Source of the DNA: Acuticoccus sp965213555
GTDB lineage: Bacteria > Pseudomonadota > Alphaproteobacteria > Rhizobiales > Amorphaceae
DNA: 64,000 nucleotides
Direction of reading: 5' to 3'
Assembly: GCF_965213555.1 (NCBI RefSeq)
Contig: NZ_OZ243890.1
Location: 2,790,001 to 2,854,000 of the forward strand
How positions within the stretch are numbered: position 1 is the first letter of the stretch; the number at the start of each line of letters is the position of its first letter. A program made the position numbers and the translations under genes. Below are positions 9,491 to 20,398 of the stretch, in pieces. The notes beneath the pieces were generated by a model. The model worked only from the letters and a program-made list of their open reading frames with translations. It had not been told where the DNA came from and did not search any database.

Positions 9491-9555
9491 AGCCTGTCGC
9501 GGGACGGTCTCCTGACGCGGCAAGCCCGCTGCTCGGTCGGCCGGCACGCGCTTCG

Positions 9556-10707
9556 TCACGATCGCGCCTCCTCCTCCTCCTCGTCGGGGTCGAGGCGTTC
9601 GGCGCCGCGGGCGGACAGGAAGTCGCCGACGGACGACAGCGGCGGCACCTCCTCGCAGAACACGCGGATGGTGACGAGGAGCGGCGTCGCGATCAGCATC
9701 CCCACCACCGACCACAGCCACGCGCACATCGCCACCGACAGGAAGACCACCACCGTGTTCAGCCGAAGCTGGCGGCTGACGAAGAAGGGGGTGACGAACT
9801 GTCCCGTGACGGACGTCAGCATGAAGTAGGTGAGCCCGACGAGCGCGGCCTGGTACACCTCGTCCAAGGAGACGAGGCCGACCGCAGCGGCGAGCAGCGC
9901 GCCCGCCATCGCGCCGAGGTAGGGCACGTAGTTGAGCAGGAACGCCACCACCGCGAACAACAGCGGGTTCGGCATGCCGAACGCCGCCATCGCAAGGCCG
10001 ACCGCCGCGCCGAGCCCTGCGTTGATGGTCGTGATCGTCAACAGGTAGCGCGACAGCTTGCGCTCGATCTGGAACGCGATGCGGATCGCCTGCCGCTTGT
10101 CGCGGAACGTCGGCATCACATGGACGATCTTCTCGTAGATCATGTCGCCGGAGGCGAGCAGGAAGAACAGCAGCGCCAGCACGAAGACGAGCTGGCCGAG
10201 CACCGCCGGCGCGAGCAGGGCGACGGACGATGTGACCGCGGTGTCGCGCACGACGACCTCCTGTGCCTCCCCGTCCGCCCCGGACGCGAGGTCGCCGATC
10301 TCCTCGCCGGCGCGGATGACATCCTCGGCCGCGCCGCGCAGGTCGCGCAGCTTGCCCTCCACCTGCGTCGCGATCTGCGGCGCGTCCGCGATCCACTGCG
10401 CCACGGGTCCGGCGAGCAGCACGACGATGCCTACGAGGAGCGCGAGCAGCGCGCCGACGATGAGGAGGGCGGAGGCGGCCGACGGGAGCGTGCGGTCGAG
10501 CACCCGGCGCACCGGGCTGAACACCAGCGTGAGAAGCGTGCCGAGGACGACCGGCACCAGGAACGGGCGGGCGAACGCCAGTCCCCCCACGAGCAGGATG
10601 AGGAAGATGCCGATGCCCGCCCAACGCGGGACGGGCGCGAAGGGCGAGGCGGAGGCCGATGCGTCACCGGGCCGCGCGTTCAGGTCGTCGGGGGTGTCCT
10701 CGTCCAT
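9556..10707 (-). CDS. AI-2E family transporter (PerM/DUF20-type permease)
   Basis: A 383-residue integral membrane protein of the AI-2 exporter superfamily (TqsA/PerM/YtvI type), several members of which are efflux or Na+/H+ antiport permeases. The family architecture is clear: two N-terminal hydrophobic segments (about residues 28-75), a third at 80-105, a soluble amphipathic region (about 105-175) and five further hydrophobic segments with NAGLGAAVGLAM, FLLNYVPYLGAM and GQFVTPFFVSRQLRLN. The very acidic tail ends DPDEEEEEARS. The ATG at 10705-10707 is chosen because upstream sequence in frame looks non-coding. The transported substrate is unknown. Confidence 0.85.
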   Translation of the reverse strand: MDEDTPDDLNARPGDASASASPFAPVPRWAGIGIFLILLVGGLAFARPFLVPVVLGTLLTLVFSPVRRVLDRTLPSAASALLIVGALLALLVGIVVLLAGPVAQWIADAPQIATQVEGKLRDLRGAAEDVIRAGEEIGDLASGADGEAQEVVVRDTAVTSSVALLAPAVLGQLVFVLALLFFLLASGDMIYEKIVHVMPTFRDKRQAIRIAFQIERKLSRYLLTITTINAGLGAAVGLAMAAFGMPNPLLFAVVAFLLNYVPYLGAMAGALLAAAVGLVSLDEVYQAALVGLTYFMLTSVTGQFVTPFFVSRQLRLNTVVVFLSVAMCAWLWSVVGMLIATPLLVTIRVFCEEVPPLSSVGDFLSARGAERLDPDEEEEEARS

Positions 10708-11125
10708 GGCTGATCCGTTCGGCTGCGGCAGGCCGTGGCCCCTGCCGCGTTCTACGGACCGCGGCGGACCGCGGCAACGATGGCAGATCGCGCTGCCCCC
10801 AGGGTTGCGCGGGGTCGACAAGCGTCCCGCTCGCCCGTCATGGGCGGCGGCCGACGGGCGCTTTGCCGGCGGGCGGGGAGGCGCTATATCGGGCGTCCAC
10901 GGTGCAGCATCGTCGTCGTCGGTCAAGCTCACACGTGCAGGCGAGCCTCCGAACACTGGGGACGGGCGCTCGAGCCGCCGGCCCGCCGCGGCTAGCGACC
11001 CGACGAGGACCGCTGTCCGCCTTGGGTGGGCGGAGGAGTGCGACCCGCGCGAGCGGGGAAGAAGCGGCGGCCCGCCCCTGCGCAGGCCAAACGGCCCCGT
11101 CCCAGCGGGCCACAGGAGGGACACG
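10708..11125 (+). other. 418-bp divergent intergenic region upstream of gltB
   Basis: No gene is supported here. It separates the leftward permease gene from rightward gltB and must hold both promoters. AGGAGGG lies 7 bases before the gltB ATG. I found no convincing sigma-70 or sigma-54 box by eye. Confidence 0.5.
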
Positions 11126-14100
11126 ATGACGGACACCGCCCGGCCCGCTCCGGCCGTCCGCGCGGCGCGCACCGCGCCCCGCCGCGGCCTCTACCGCGCC
11201 GACCGCGAGCACGATGCGTGCGGGGTCGGCTTCATCGCCGACATCAACAACGTCCCACGCCACGACATCATCGAGCGTGGCCTTGAGGTCCTGGTCAACC
11301 TGACGCACCGCGGCGCGGTCGGCGCCGACCCCGAGATGGGCGACGGGGCGGGCCTCCTCGTCCAGCTCCCGCACCGCCTCTTCGCCGAAGCGGCCGCGGG
11401 CCTCGGCTTCACGCTGCCGGCGCCGGGCTGCTACGCCGTCGGGATGGTCTTCCTGCCGCGCGAGGACGCCGGCGAGGCCAAGGTCATCGAGGAGGTCGTC
11501 GCCGCCGAAGGGCAGACCTTCCTCGGCTGGCGCGACGTGCCCGTCTCGCCCGACGCCCTTTCCGCGTCCGTGCGCGCGTCCGAGCCGGTCATCCGCCAGT
11601 TCTTCGTGGGGCGCGCCGAGGGCATCGCCACCGACGACGACTTCGAGCGGCGGCTCTACATCCTGCGCAAGGTGATCTCCAACACGGTCTACGACGGGCG
11701 CGCGCCGGCCGACCGCGGCTTCGTGATCTGCTCGCTGTCGTGCCGCACCATCGTCTACAAGGGCATGTTCCTCGCCCACCAGCTCGGCGCGTACTACGAC
11801 GACCTCGCCGACCCCCGGTTCGAGAGCGCGCTCGCCCTCGTCCACCAGCGCTTCTCGACCAACACGTTCCCGTCCTGGGGCCTCGCCCACCCCTACCGGA
11901 TGGTCGCCCACAACGGCGAGATCAACACGCTGCGCGGCAACGTGAACTGGATGGCCGCGCGCCAGGCGACCGCGAAGTCGACGTGCTACGGCGAGGAGAT
12001 CTCTAAGCTGTGGCCGATCTCCTACGAGGGTCAGTCCGACACCGCCTGCTTCGACAACGCGCTGGAGTTCCTCGTCCAGGGCGGCCACTCCCTCGCTCAT
12101 GCCATGGCGATGCTGGTCCCCGAGGCGTGGGCCGGCAACCCGCTCATGGACGAGGAGCGCCGCGCGTTCTACGAGTACCACGCCGCCATCATGGAGCCCT
12201 GGGACGGCCCCGCCGCCATCGTTTTCACCGACGGGCGGCAGATCGGGGCCACGCTAGACCGCAACGGGCTGCGCCCGGCGCGCTACTGCGTCACCGACGA
12301 CGGGCTCGTCGTCATGGGCTCGGAGGCCGGCGTCCTGCCGATCCCCGAGGAGCGCATCGTCAAGAAGTGGCGCCTGCAGCCCGGCCGCATGCTCCTCATC
12401 GACCTTGAGGAGCACCGCATCATCTCCGACGAGGAGGTGAAGGGCGAGCTCGCGTCGGAGAAGCCCTACCGGGTCTGGCTCGACAAGACGCAGATCGTGC
12501 TGGAGGACCAGCGCACCGTGCGCGGCCGGGCGCCGCGCACCAACGAGTCGCTGCTCGATCGCCAGCAGGCCTTCGGCTACACCCAGGAGGACCTGCGCCT
12601 CCTCATGAGCCCGATGGCGATCACCGGCCAGGAGGCACTCGGCTCCATGGGCACCGACACGCCGCTGTCGGTGCTGTCGGACCGATCGAAGCTGCTCTAC
12701 ACCTACTTCAAGCAGAACTTCGCGCAGGTGACGAACCCGCCGATCGACCCGATCCGCGAGGAGCTCGTCATGAGCCTCGTGTCGTTCATCGGGCCGCGGC
12801 CGAACCTGTTCGACCTCGAGGGCAGTCAGGAGAAGAAGCGCCTCGAGGTGCGCCAGCCCATCCTCGCCAACGAGGACCTCGAGAAGATCCGCGAGATCGG
12901 CGACATCGCCGACGACCAGTTCCACACCAAGACGCTCGACATCACCTACTCCGCCGACCACGGCGCGGCGGGCATGGAGGGCATGATCGACCGGCTGTGC
13001 CAGCGCGCCGAGAAGGCGGTGCGCGAGGGCTACAACATCATCATCCTGTCGGATCGCCTGGTGTCGCGCTCGCGCATCGCGATCCCGGCGCTGCTCGCCA
13101 CCGCGGGCGTCCACCACCACCTCATCCGCATGGGGCTGAGGACGTCGGTCGGCCTCGTCGTGGAGTCCGGCGAGCCGCGCGAGGTGCACCACTTCGCGGT
13201 GCTCGCCGGCTACGGCGCGGAGGCGATCAACCCCTACCTCGCCTTCGAGACGCTGGTGGACCTCCACCGCACCTTCCCCGAGGAGGTCGACGACCGCGAG
13301 GTCGTCCAGCGCTACATCAAGTCCATCGACAAGGGCCTCCTCAAGGTGATGTCCAAGATGGGCATCTCCACCTACCAGTCGTACTGCGGCGCGCAGATCT
13401 TCGACGCGGTCGGCCTGTCGCAGCACTTCGTCGACCGCTTCTTCTTCGGCACCGCCACCACCATCGAGGGCGTCGGCCTCGCCGAGATCGCCGAGGAGAC
13501 GATGCGGCGCCACGAGGTCGCCTTCTCCGACGACGCGGTGATGGCGCGCCACCTCGACGTCGGCGGCGAGTACGCGTTCCGCACCCGCGGCGAGCACCAC
13601 ATGTGGCTCGCCGACACCGTGGCGAACCTGCAGCACGCCGTGCGCACCAACGCGGCCGACAAGTACGACGAGTTCGCCCGCCTGGTGAACGAGGAGTCCG
13701 GGCGCTACACCCTGCGCGGGCTGTTCCGCATCAAGGATGCCGCCGAGCTCGGCCGCGAGGCGGTCCCCCTCGACCTCGTCGAGCCGGCCGCCGAGATCGT
13801 GCGCCGCTTCACCACCGGCGCGATGAGCCTCGGTGCGATCTCCAAGGAGGCGCACGAAACCCTCGCCCTCGCCATGAACCAGATCGGCGGCAGGTCGAAC
13901 ACCGGCGAGGGTGGTGAGGATCCCGACCGCTTCCGCCCGATGCCGTCGGGCGCGTCGAAGCGCTCGGCCATCAAGCAGGTCGCCTCCGGCCGCTTCGGCG
14001 TCACCACCGAGTACCTGGTCAACGCCGACCAGATCCAGATCAAGATGGCTCAGGGCGCCAAGCCCGGCGAGGGCGGCCAGCTTCCCGGCCACAAGGTGGA

Positions 14101-15778
14101 CGCGGTGATCGCCAAGATCCGCCACTCCACCCCCGGCGTCGGCCTCATCTCGCCGCCGCCGCACCACGACATCTACTCCATCGAGGACCTGGCGCAGCTC
14201 ATCTTCGACCTGAAGAACGTCAACCCGGACGCCGACATCTCGGTCAAGCTCGTCTCGGAGGTCGGCGTCGGCACCGTCGCGGCGGGCGTCGCCAAGGCGC
14301 GCGCCGACCACATCACCATCGCGGGCTACGACGGCGGGACCGGGGCCTCGCCGCTCACCTCCATCAAGCACGCCGGCTCGCCCTGGGAGATGGGGCTCGC
14401 CGAGGCGCACCAGACCCTGGTCGCCAACGGCCTGCGCTCGCGCATCCGCCTCCAGGTGGACGGCGGCCTTCGCACCGGCCGCGACGTCCTCGTCGGCGCG
14501 CTCTTGGGGGCGGATGAGTTCGGCTTCTCCACCGCGCCGCTCGTGGCGACGGGCTGCATCATGATGAGGAAGTGCCACCTCAACACGTGCCCGGTGGGCG
14601 TCGCGACCCAGGACCCCGTGCTGCGGCGCCGCTTCAAGGGCACGCCCGAGCACGTCATCAACTACATGTTCTTCGTCGCCGAGGAGGTGCGCCGCCTGCT
14701 CGCCGCGTCGGGCTTCCGCCGGCTGGACGAGGCCACCGGCGCGGTGGAGGCGCTCGACCAGCGCCGCCTCGTCGACCACTACAAGGCGCGCGGGCTCGAC
14801 TTCACGAAGGTGTTCGTCGCGATGGACGCGCCGCGCGACGAGCAGCGCCACTCCACCGTCCAGCTCCACCCCATCGCGACGGTGCTCGACCGCGAGCTCA
14901 TCGCCGAGGCGCGCCCCGCCATCGAGGACGGCACGCCCGTCACCATCGACCGCGCGATCAACAACGTCGACCGCGCCGTCGGGGCCATGCTGTCGGGGGA
15001 GATCGCCAAGGCGTACGACATGGAGGGGCTGCCGGACGGCACCATCACCGTGAACCTCACGGGCACCGCCGGGCAGTCCTTCGGCGCCTGGCTCGCGGCG
15101 GGCGTGACGCTCTCCCTCACCGGCGACGCCAACGACTACGTGGGCAAGGGCCTGTGCGGCGGGCGCATCGCGGTGCGCCCTCGGCCGAACGGGCGCATCG
15201 TCGCCGCCGACTCGATCATCGTGGGCAACACCGTGCTCTACGGCGCCATCGCCGGCGAGTGCTACTTCGCCGGCGTCGCTGGCGAGCGCTTCGCGGTGAG
15301 GAACTCCGGCGCCGTCGCGGTCGTCGAGGGCGTCGGCGACCACGGCTGCGAGTACATGACGGGCGGCGCCGTCGCCGTGCTCGGCTACACCGGGCGCAAC
15401 TTCGCCGCCGGCATGTCAGGCGGCGTCGCCTACGTGCTCGACGAGGCGGGCGACTTCACCCGCCGCTGCAACCTCGCCATGGTCGACCTCGAACCCGTCG
15501 CCGAGGAGGACGACCTCCTGGAGCGCCTGCACCACCACGGCGGCGACCTCGAGACCAAGGGCCGCGTCGACGTCTCCGCCAACATGACGCGGCACGACGA
15601 GGAGCGGCTGAAGACGATGATCGAGAACCACGTGCGCTGGACCGGCTCGGCGCGCGGCAGCCTGATCCTCGAGAGGTGGGACGAGTTCCGCCCCAAGTTC
15701 GTCAAGGTGATGCCGGTGGACTACCGCCGCGCCATGGAGGAGATGGAGTCCCAGCGCCTGGGGCTGGCGGCGGAGTAG
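11126..15778 (+). CDS. gltB: Glutamate synthase (NADPH) large subunit
   Basis: The 1550-residue alpha subunit of NADPH-dependent glutamate synthase (GOGAT), which transfers glutamine amide nitrogen to 2-oxoglutarate. The class II amidotransferase domain is activated at Cys32 (EHDACGVGFIAD) after a propeptide. The central domain and FMN-binding synthase domain follow, with STGEGGEDP-like and GYDGGTGASPLTS motifs (about residues 930-1080). The 3Fe-4S cluster cysteines are in CHLNTCPVGVATQDP near residue 1150. The C-terminal GXGXG beta-helix carries repeated glycine motifs. A strong AGGAGGG precedes the ATG. Its partner gltD lies 2 kb downstream rather than adjacent. Confidence 0.97.
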   Translation: MTDTARPAPAVRAARTAPRRGLYRADREHDACGVGFIADINNVPRHDIIERGLEVLVNLTHRGAVGADPEMGDGAGLLVQLPHRLFAEAAAGLGFTLPAPGCYAVGMVFLPREDAGEAKVIEEVVAAEGQTFLGWRDVPVSPDALSASVRASEPVIRQFFVGRAEGIATDDDFERRLYILRKVISNTVYDGRAPADRGFVICSLSCRTIVYKGMFLAHQLGAYYDDLADPRFESALALVHQRFSTNTFPSWGLAHPYRMVAHNGEINTLRGNVNWMAARQATAKSTCYGEEISKLWPISYEGQSDTACFDNALEFLVQGGHSLAHAMAMLVPEAWAGNPLMDEERRAFYEYHAAIMEPWDGPAAIVFTDGRQIGATLDRNGLRPARYCVTDDGLVVMGSEAGVLPIPEERIVKKWRLQPGRMLLIDLEEHRIISDEEVKGELASEKPYRVWLDKTQIVLEDQRTVRGRAPRTNESLLDRQQAFGYTQEDLRLLMSPMAITGQEALGSMGTDTPLSVLSDRSKLLYTYFKQNFAQVTNPPIDPIREELVMSLVSFIGPRPNLFDLEGSQEKKRLEVRQPILANEDLEKIREIGDIADDQFHTKTLDITYSADHGAAGMEGMIDRLCQRAEKAVREGYNIIILSDRLVSRSRIAIPALLATAGVHHHLIRMGLRTSVGLVVESGEPREVHHFAVLAGYGAEAINPYLAFETLVDLHRTFPEEVDDREVVQRYIKSIDKGLLKVMSKMGISTYQSYCGAQIFDAVGLSQHFVDRFFFGTATTIEGVGLAEIAEETMRRHEVAFSDDAVMARHLDVGGEYAFRTRGEHHMWLADTVANLQHAVRTNAADKYDEFARLVNEESGRYTLRGLFRIKDAAELGREAVPLDLVEPAAEIVRRFTTGAMSLGAISKEAHETLALAMNQIGGRSNTGEGGEDPDRFRPMPSGASKRSAIKQVASGRFGVTTEYLVNADQIQIKMAQGAKPGEGGQLPGHKVDAVIAKIRHSTPGVGLISPPPHHDIYSIEDLAQLIFDLKNVNPDADISVKLVSEVGVGTVAAGVAKARADHITIAGYDGGTGASPLTSIKHAGSPWEMGLAEAHQTLVANGLRSRIRLQVDGGLRTGRDVLVGALLGADEFGFSTAPLVATGCIMMRKCHLNTCPVGVATQDPVLRRRFKGTPEHVINYMFFVAEEVRRLLAASGFRRLDEATGAVEALDQRRLVDHYKARGLDFTKVFVAMDAPRDEQRHSTVQLHPIATVLDRELIAEARPAIEDGTPVTIDRAINNVDRAVGAMLSGEIAKAYDMEGLPDGTITVNLTGTAGQSFGAWLAAGVTLSLTGDANDYVGKGLCGGRIAVRPRPNGRIVAADSIIVGNTVLYGAIAGECYFAGVAGERFAVRNSGAVAVVEGVGDHGCEYMTGGAVAVLGYTGRNFAAGMSGGVAYVLDEAGDFTRRCNLAMVDLEPVAEEDDLLERLHHHGGDLETKGRVDVSANMTRHDEERLKTMIENHVRWTGSARGSLILERWDEFRPKFVKVMPVDYRRAMEEMESQRLGLAAE

Positions 15779-15780
15779 CG

Positions 15781-16002
15781 CTACTCGTCGATCGCCGGCA
15801 GGCCGAGGGCACGCTGCGCGGCATCGAGCGTGCTCCGCGCGACCGGCAGCCCGGCCTCGTGGTCCGAGACGACGAAGCGGGCGACTGTGAGGTTGGCGTC
15901 ATGGTTCACCAGTCGCTCGACCACCGCACGCAGCCGGGCAACTTCCTCCCGCAGCTCGACCGCAGCCTCGTCGCGGTCCCTAGCAAGAACATCGTTCGCC
16001 AT
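15781..16002 (-). CDS. Hypothetical 73-residue protein downstream of a brnT fragment
   Basis: I do not recognise this protein. It begins MANDVLARDRDEAAVELREE and is predicted to be helical, with a coiled-coil-like heptad stretch (VELREEVARLRAVVERLV) and a C-terminal RSTLDAAQRALGLP segment. Its ATG lies 11 bp after the stop of the BrnT-like fragment, in the position where an antitoxin gene normally sits, but it shows no BrnA (ribbon-helix-helix) signature. It ends 2 bp from the convergent gltB stop. It could be a relic partner or a spurious ORF. Confidence 0.45.
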   Translation of the reverse strand: MANDVLARDRDEAAVELREEVARLRAVVERLVNHDANLTVARFVVSDHEAGLPVARSTLDAAQRALGLPAIDE

Positions 16003-16013
16003 CGTCTGGTCCT

Positions 16014-16178
16014 TTAGCCCTCGCGAGCCCGCCGCATCGAGATGATCCGTCGGGTCGGTCCCCGCATCGTGAATGTGAGGTTGATCAGCCTGCCGTCGAG
16101 GAAGCCTACCGCGTTCTGCCGCACCTCGCCGTAGTCCTGTCGGTCGTCGATCGTCACCGTCGCATCCGTCCAGTCGAA
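16014..16178 (-). pseudogene. brnT: BrnT-family toxin, N-terminally truncated remnant
   Basis: The last 54 residues of a BrnT (DUF497) RNase-type toxin are readable in one frame: FDWTDATVTIDDRQDYGEVR, then GFLDGRLINLTFTMRG and RRIISMRRAREG, then TAA. The DRR/QDYGE, GxxDGRLxxxxxT and RRIISMRxA blocks are the family signature. Upstream the frame is closed by a TGA four codons before FDW. The N-terminal helix with the KHG motif is missing, so the gene is broken by a frameshift or deletion. It sits at the edge of the abnormal-composition segment between gltB and gltD, which fits an acquired and decayed toxin-antitoxin module. Confidence 0.65.
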
Positions 16179-17777
16179 GCCTGGGCATCAGCGCGAGAAC
16201 GCGAGCGATGGGCAAGTGTTGCTCCAGCTGGGCGCCTGCATCCACTACGGCGTCGACCTCAAGACCAGGCCACTCGACGTTCCCGAACATCCCTCATCTG
16301 AACTTCGCTTTCAGCTTTCCGAATGAATTTCTCGGAACTTCCCCGCTCAAATTCGGAGCATGTTAACTTCAGTAACTCTCCGCCCTACGCGCGGCTTACC
16401 TCCCCGTTCATCGCTCGGCGAATTTTACGTGGCTGGCGGCTCGGCGTTCCGCTACTATGTCACCTTTATCTTCGAATCGGTTCGCTAGGTAGTTCATCGG
16501 CTGCATCGTCCCGTTGCGATCCTACCCTCGGACGCATCCCGGGAGCCCGAGCCGTTCAAAATCTCGTGGAACTCGGTTTTCCACGGATAAACTTGATAGG
16601 CAATCAGTAAAGGGGCCGCAGGTAAACCCGCGCGCAGGGACAACGAACGCCGATGATCTGGCACATGTGGTTGTCTACGGCCCAAAATCTGTCCAAGTCT
16701 TGTTGTCGAAAGCCCGCTACTGCGCTCAGCGAAATCGTTCGCGGCATTGCATATGACTCTGTAATTATCCCCTCTCCACCAGTAAAATAATCCGCGGAAT
16801 GTCACAAATCGCTTACTTTGGGGAGGACTTCAGATGCCGCAGACTCCGATTAAGTCGCGACCGTTTAGCCGTTTGCTGAAAATACGGGCTCAGCTTGATT
16901 TTCTGATGGGCCAATGAGAGACCAAGCGGGATACGACCTTCAGCATGAAGGCGCATGCTAGCGGACATGAATCATGCTCAAAAGCATTTTAGGGCTCAAC
17001 AAGTTTTCCATTCCTCAACATCCGGAAGCTTTCGCGGTTAATCGTTCCTTGCCAACCTACCAAGGCCAACATGGCTGCCTCCTCGCTTCGGCGCTCCTGC
17101 GGGTGGGATTGCAACCACCATAGAGCCTTGATAGGCCTAATGAAACACTTCTGATGTGAACTGTTTCACCCCCGACCGAAGCAGCCTTTGCCCTCAGCGT
17201 CGAGCCCCTCGCGGCTCAACGCCCCGATCCTACCAAACTTATCCCCACCCACAAGGCCGCGTGCCATGGTCCGCCCCGTCGCTCGATCCGAGGGGAGGCG
17301 CGTCCGGACCGGCCGCCGCGAGGATCGAGGGCTTCGGTGATCGAGGCGGGCCGGTAACGGACGGCCCGCGTCGATCATGCGACGGACCGGCCTCCACCGG
17401 GACGCCAATTCGGCGAGGGTCGCACCTCGTGGCGCTTGGCCGCACCCGCACTTCGCCTGCGGGGAGGACTGGAGGAGGGGGGCGGTAGGCCGTCCAGGGC
17501 CGTTGCGAGCCGAAGGTGGGACGCGTGGTGCAACCCACACTGCTACTCAACCATCGGGCCGTCTCATGCGTCCCACCGCTCCCCGCACACCTCAGCTGCC
17601 CCGCAGCGCGAGGCCGTCGCCGCGCGCGGCAGAACGGCCGCACCGGAGCCCGAACGGGTTAAGGCGGCCGTCACGTCCTCATCTATGAGCGGCGCTACGT
17701 CCGTTTGCCGCGTGCGCTTCCCATGGCCTAGAACGACGCCAAATGACGGATGACGATGCCTCGCAGGCGGAGGGACG
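16179..17777 (+). other. 1.6-kb low-coding, partly low-GC region between gltB and gltD
   Basis: No gene is supported on either strand. From about 16290 to 17160 the composition falls well below the surrounding DNA; for example, the line at 16321-16380 is about 43 percent GC. Stops are frequent in all frames, and the few ORFs of 60-130 codons show no family I recognise. From about 17160 to 17750 the GC is high again but still without a recognisable gene. AGGCGGAGGG just before 17778 is the gltD ribosome-binding site. The segment looks like decayed foreign DNA inserted between two genes that are normally adjacent. Confidence 0.55.
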
Positions 17778-19196
<1,419 letters not shown>

Positions 19197-19217
19197 GCGC
19201 GGACGCGTCGCATCCCG

Positions 19218-20369
19218 TTGCCCGACGGTCCAGCCATCGGCTCGCGGGGTGACGCCGCCGCGGCGTCCGCGCCCCTGGCCGAGCCGGCCCAGGCCGAGGC
19301 CGACGGCGGGGGCAGGCGCTGGGCGGTCGCCGGTGCGACGCTCGCCATCGGCGGGCTCGGCAGCCTCGTGTTCACGCTCCTCGGCGTCCCCGCGGCGTTC
19401 CTCACCGGCCCGGCGGTCGCCATCGTCCTTGCGGTCGCGCTGCGTGTGCCGACGCACATGCCGAGCCCGGTGCGCGCGGGCGGCATTGCGATCCTTGGCG
19501 CGGCGACGGGCTCGGCGGTGACCCCGGAGGCTGTCGACCAGATGGCCGCCGTGCCGCTCGCGATCGGCGGCCTCGTCCTCGTCATCCTTGGTGCGGCGGC
19601 AGCGAGCTACGTGACGCTCCGCCGCGTCGGCGGCTGGGACCGGCTCGACGCGCTGTGCGGCTCGATCCCGGGCCACCTCGCCCTCGTCATGGAGGTCTCC
19701 ACCGAGGCCGGCGCACGGATGGACCGCGTGATGATGAGCCAGTCGACGCGCCTCTTCATCCTCGTCGCGCTGATCCCCTTCGTGCTCGGCGGCTCGGACG
19801 AGGCGCGGCTCACCATCGCCGCCGACGGGCTCACGTTGACCAACGTCGCGCTGACGCTCCTCCTCGCGGCCGCTGCGGCGCTCGTCGGGCGGCTCATCCG
19901 CCTCCCGGCGGCGATCATCCTCGGCCCGCTCGCGGCCGCGGCGGTGGTGTCGGCCACCGACCTCATGACCATTGCGCTCCCGCCGTGGCTCGTCGCGGTC
20001 TCGCTCGCCGTCCTCGGCATCTCCGTGGGCGAGAAGTTCGCCACCGTGCGCCGGGCCGGGCTGGCGCGGATGATCGCGGCCTCGCTCGCCGCCTTCCTCG
20101 CCGCGTTCGTGGTGGCGATGGCGATCTCGGCGGTCTTCGCCTGGGCGCTTGGCATGCCCGTCGGCGCGGTCTTCCTCGCCTACGCGCCAGGCGGACTCGA
20201 CGCGATGATCGCGCTCGCGTTCCTGTTGAACTTCGAGGTCGCATTCGTCGCCGTCATTCACATGTCGCGTATGGTGCTCCTGTCGCTCGGCATGCCCTTC
20301 GTCGTCGCCGCGTTCGCACGCCGCGAGCGCCGCCTTGCCTCGCCTCAGAACCGGGAGGTCCCGCGATAA
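19218..20369 (+). CDS. AbrB family membrane transporter
   Basis: A 383-residue polytopic membrane protein of the AbrB/ammonia-monooxygenase-like family (COG3180). Some members have been named as monooxygenase subunits, but the family is better regarded as transporters. It has two repeated halves of hydrophobic segments, with conserved GSIPGHLALVMEVS in the first half and FLAYAPGGLDAMIALAF in the second, the typical duplicated APGG-type motif. The start is a TTG 21 bp after gltD, following a short charged N-terminus; no in-frame ATG lies nearby. The substrate is unknown. It is probably co-transcribed with gltD and the MFS gene. Confidence 0.8.
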   Translation: MPDGPAIGSRGDAAAASAPLAEPAQAEADGGGRRWAVAGATLAIGGLGSLVFTLLGVPAAFLTGPAVAIVLAVALRVPTHMPSPVRAGGIAILGAATGSAVTPEAVDQMAAVPLAIGGLVLVILGAAAASYVTLRRVGGWDRLDALCGSIPGHLALVMEVSTEAGARMDRVMMSQSTRLFILVALIPFVLGGSDEARLTIAADGLTLTNVALTLLLAAAAALVGRLIRLPAAIILGPLAAAAVVSATDLMTIALPPWLVAVSLAVLGISVGEKFATVRRAGLARMIAASLAAFLAAFVVAMAISAVFAWALGMPVGAVFLAYAPGGLDAMIALAFLLNFEVAFVAVIHMSRMVLLSLGMPFVVAAFARRERRLASPQNREVPR

Positions 20370-20398
20370 CCCACGATGCTCGTCCGCTCGGCACCACG

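Noticed and set aside
9484..9510. GAGCCTGTCGCGGGAC as a terminal inverted repeat of the IS5 relic
   Set aside because: It is in the wrong orientation for a right end, and no matching left end was found near 8700, so it may be chance or part of a lost element.
12254..15343. 1029-codon open frame antisense to gltB, and many similar long antisense frames elsewhere
   Set aside because: These are side effects of very high GC at third codon positions. They show low-complexity Arg/Ala/Val/Glu composition and no protein family, and lie opposite strongly conserved genes.
16290..17160. ORFs of about 95-103 codons in the low-GC segment (16323-16610 plus, 16494-16805 minus)
   Set aside because: No recognisable family, no good ribosome-binding site, mutually overlapping, and frequent stops around them.
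16290..17777. Possible structural RNA (RNase P, tmRNA, 6S or tRNA) in the non-coding segment
   Set aside because: No conserved core motif or cloverleaf could be found by eye on either strand.
19218..20369. Annotation as ammonia monooxygenase
   Set aside because: The AbrB family has carried that name through old misannotation; the sequence is a duplicated transporter fold without a metal-site signature.
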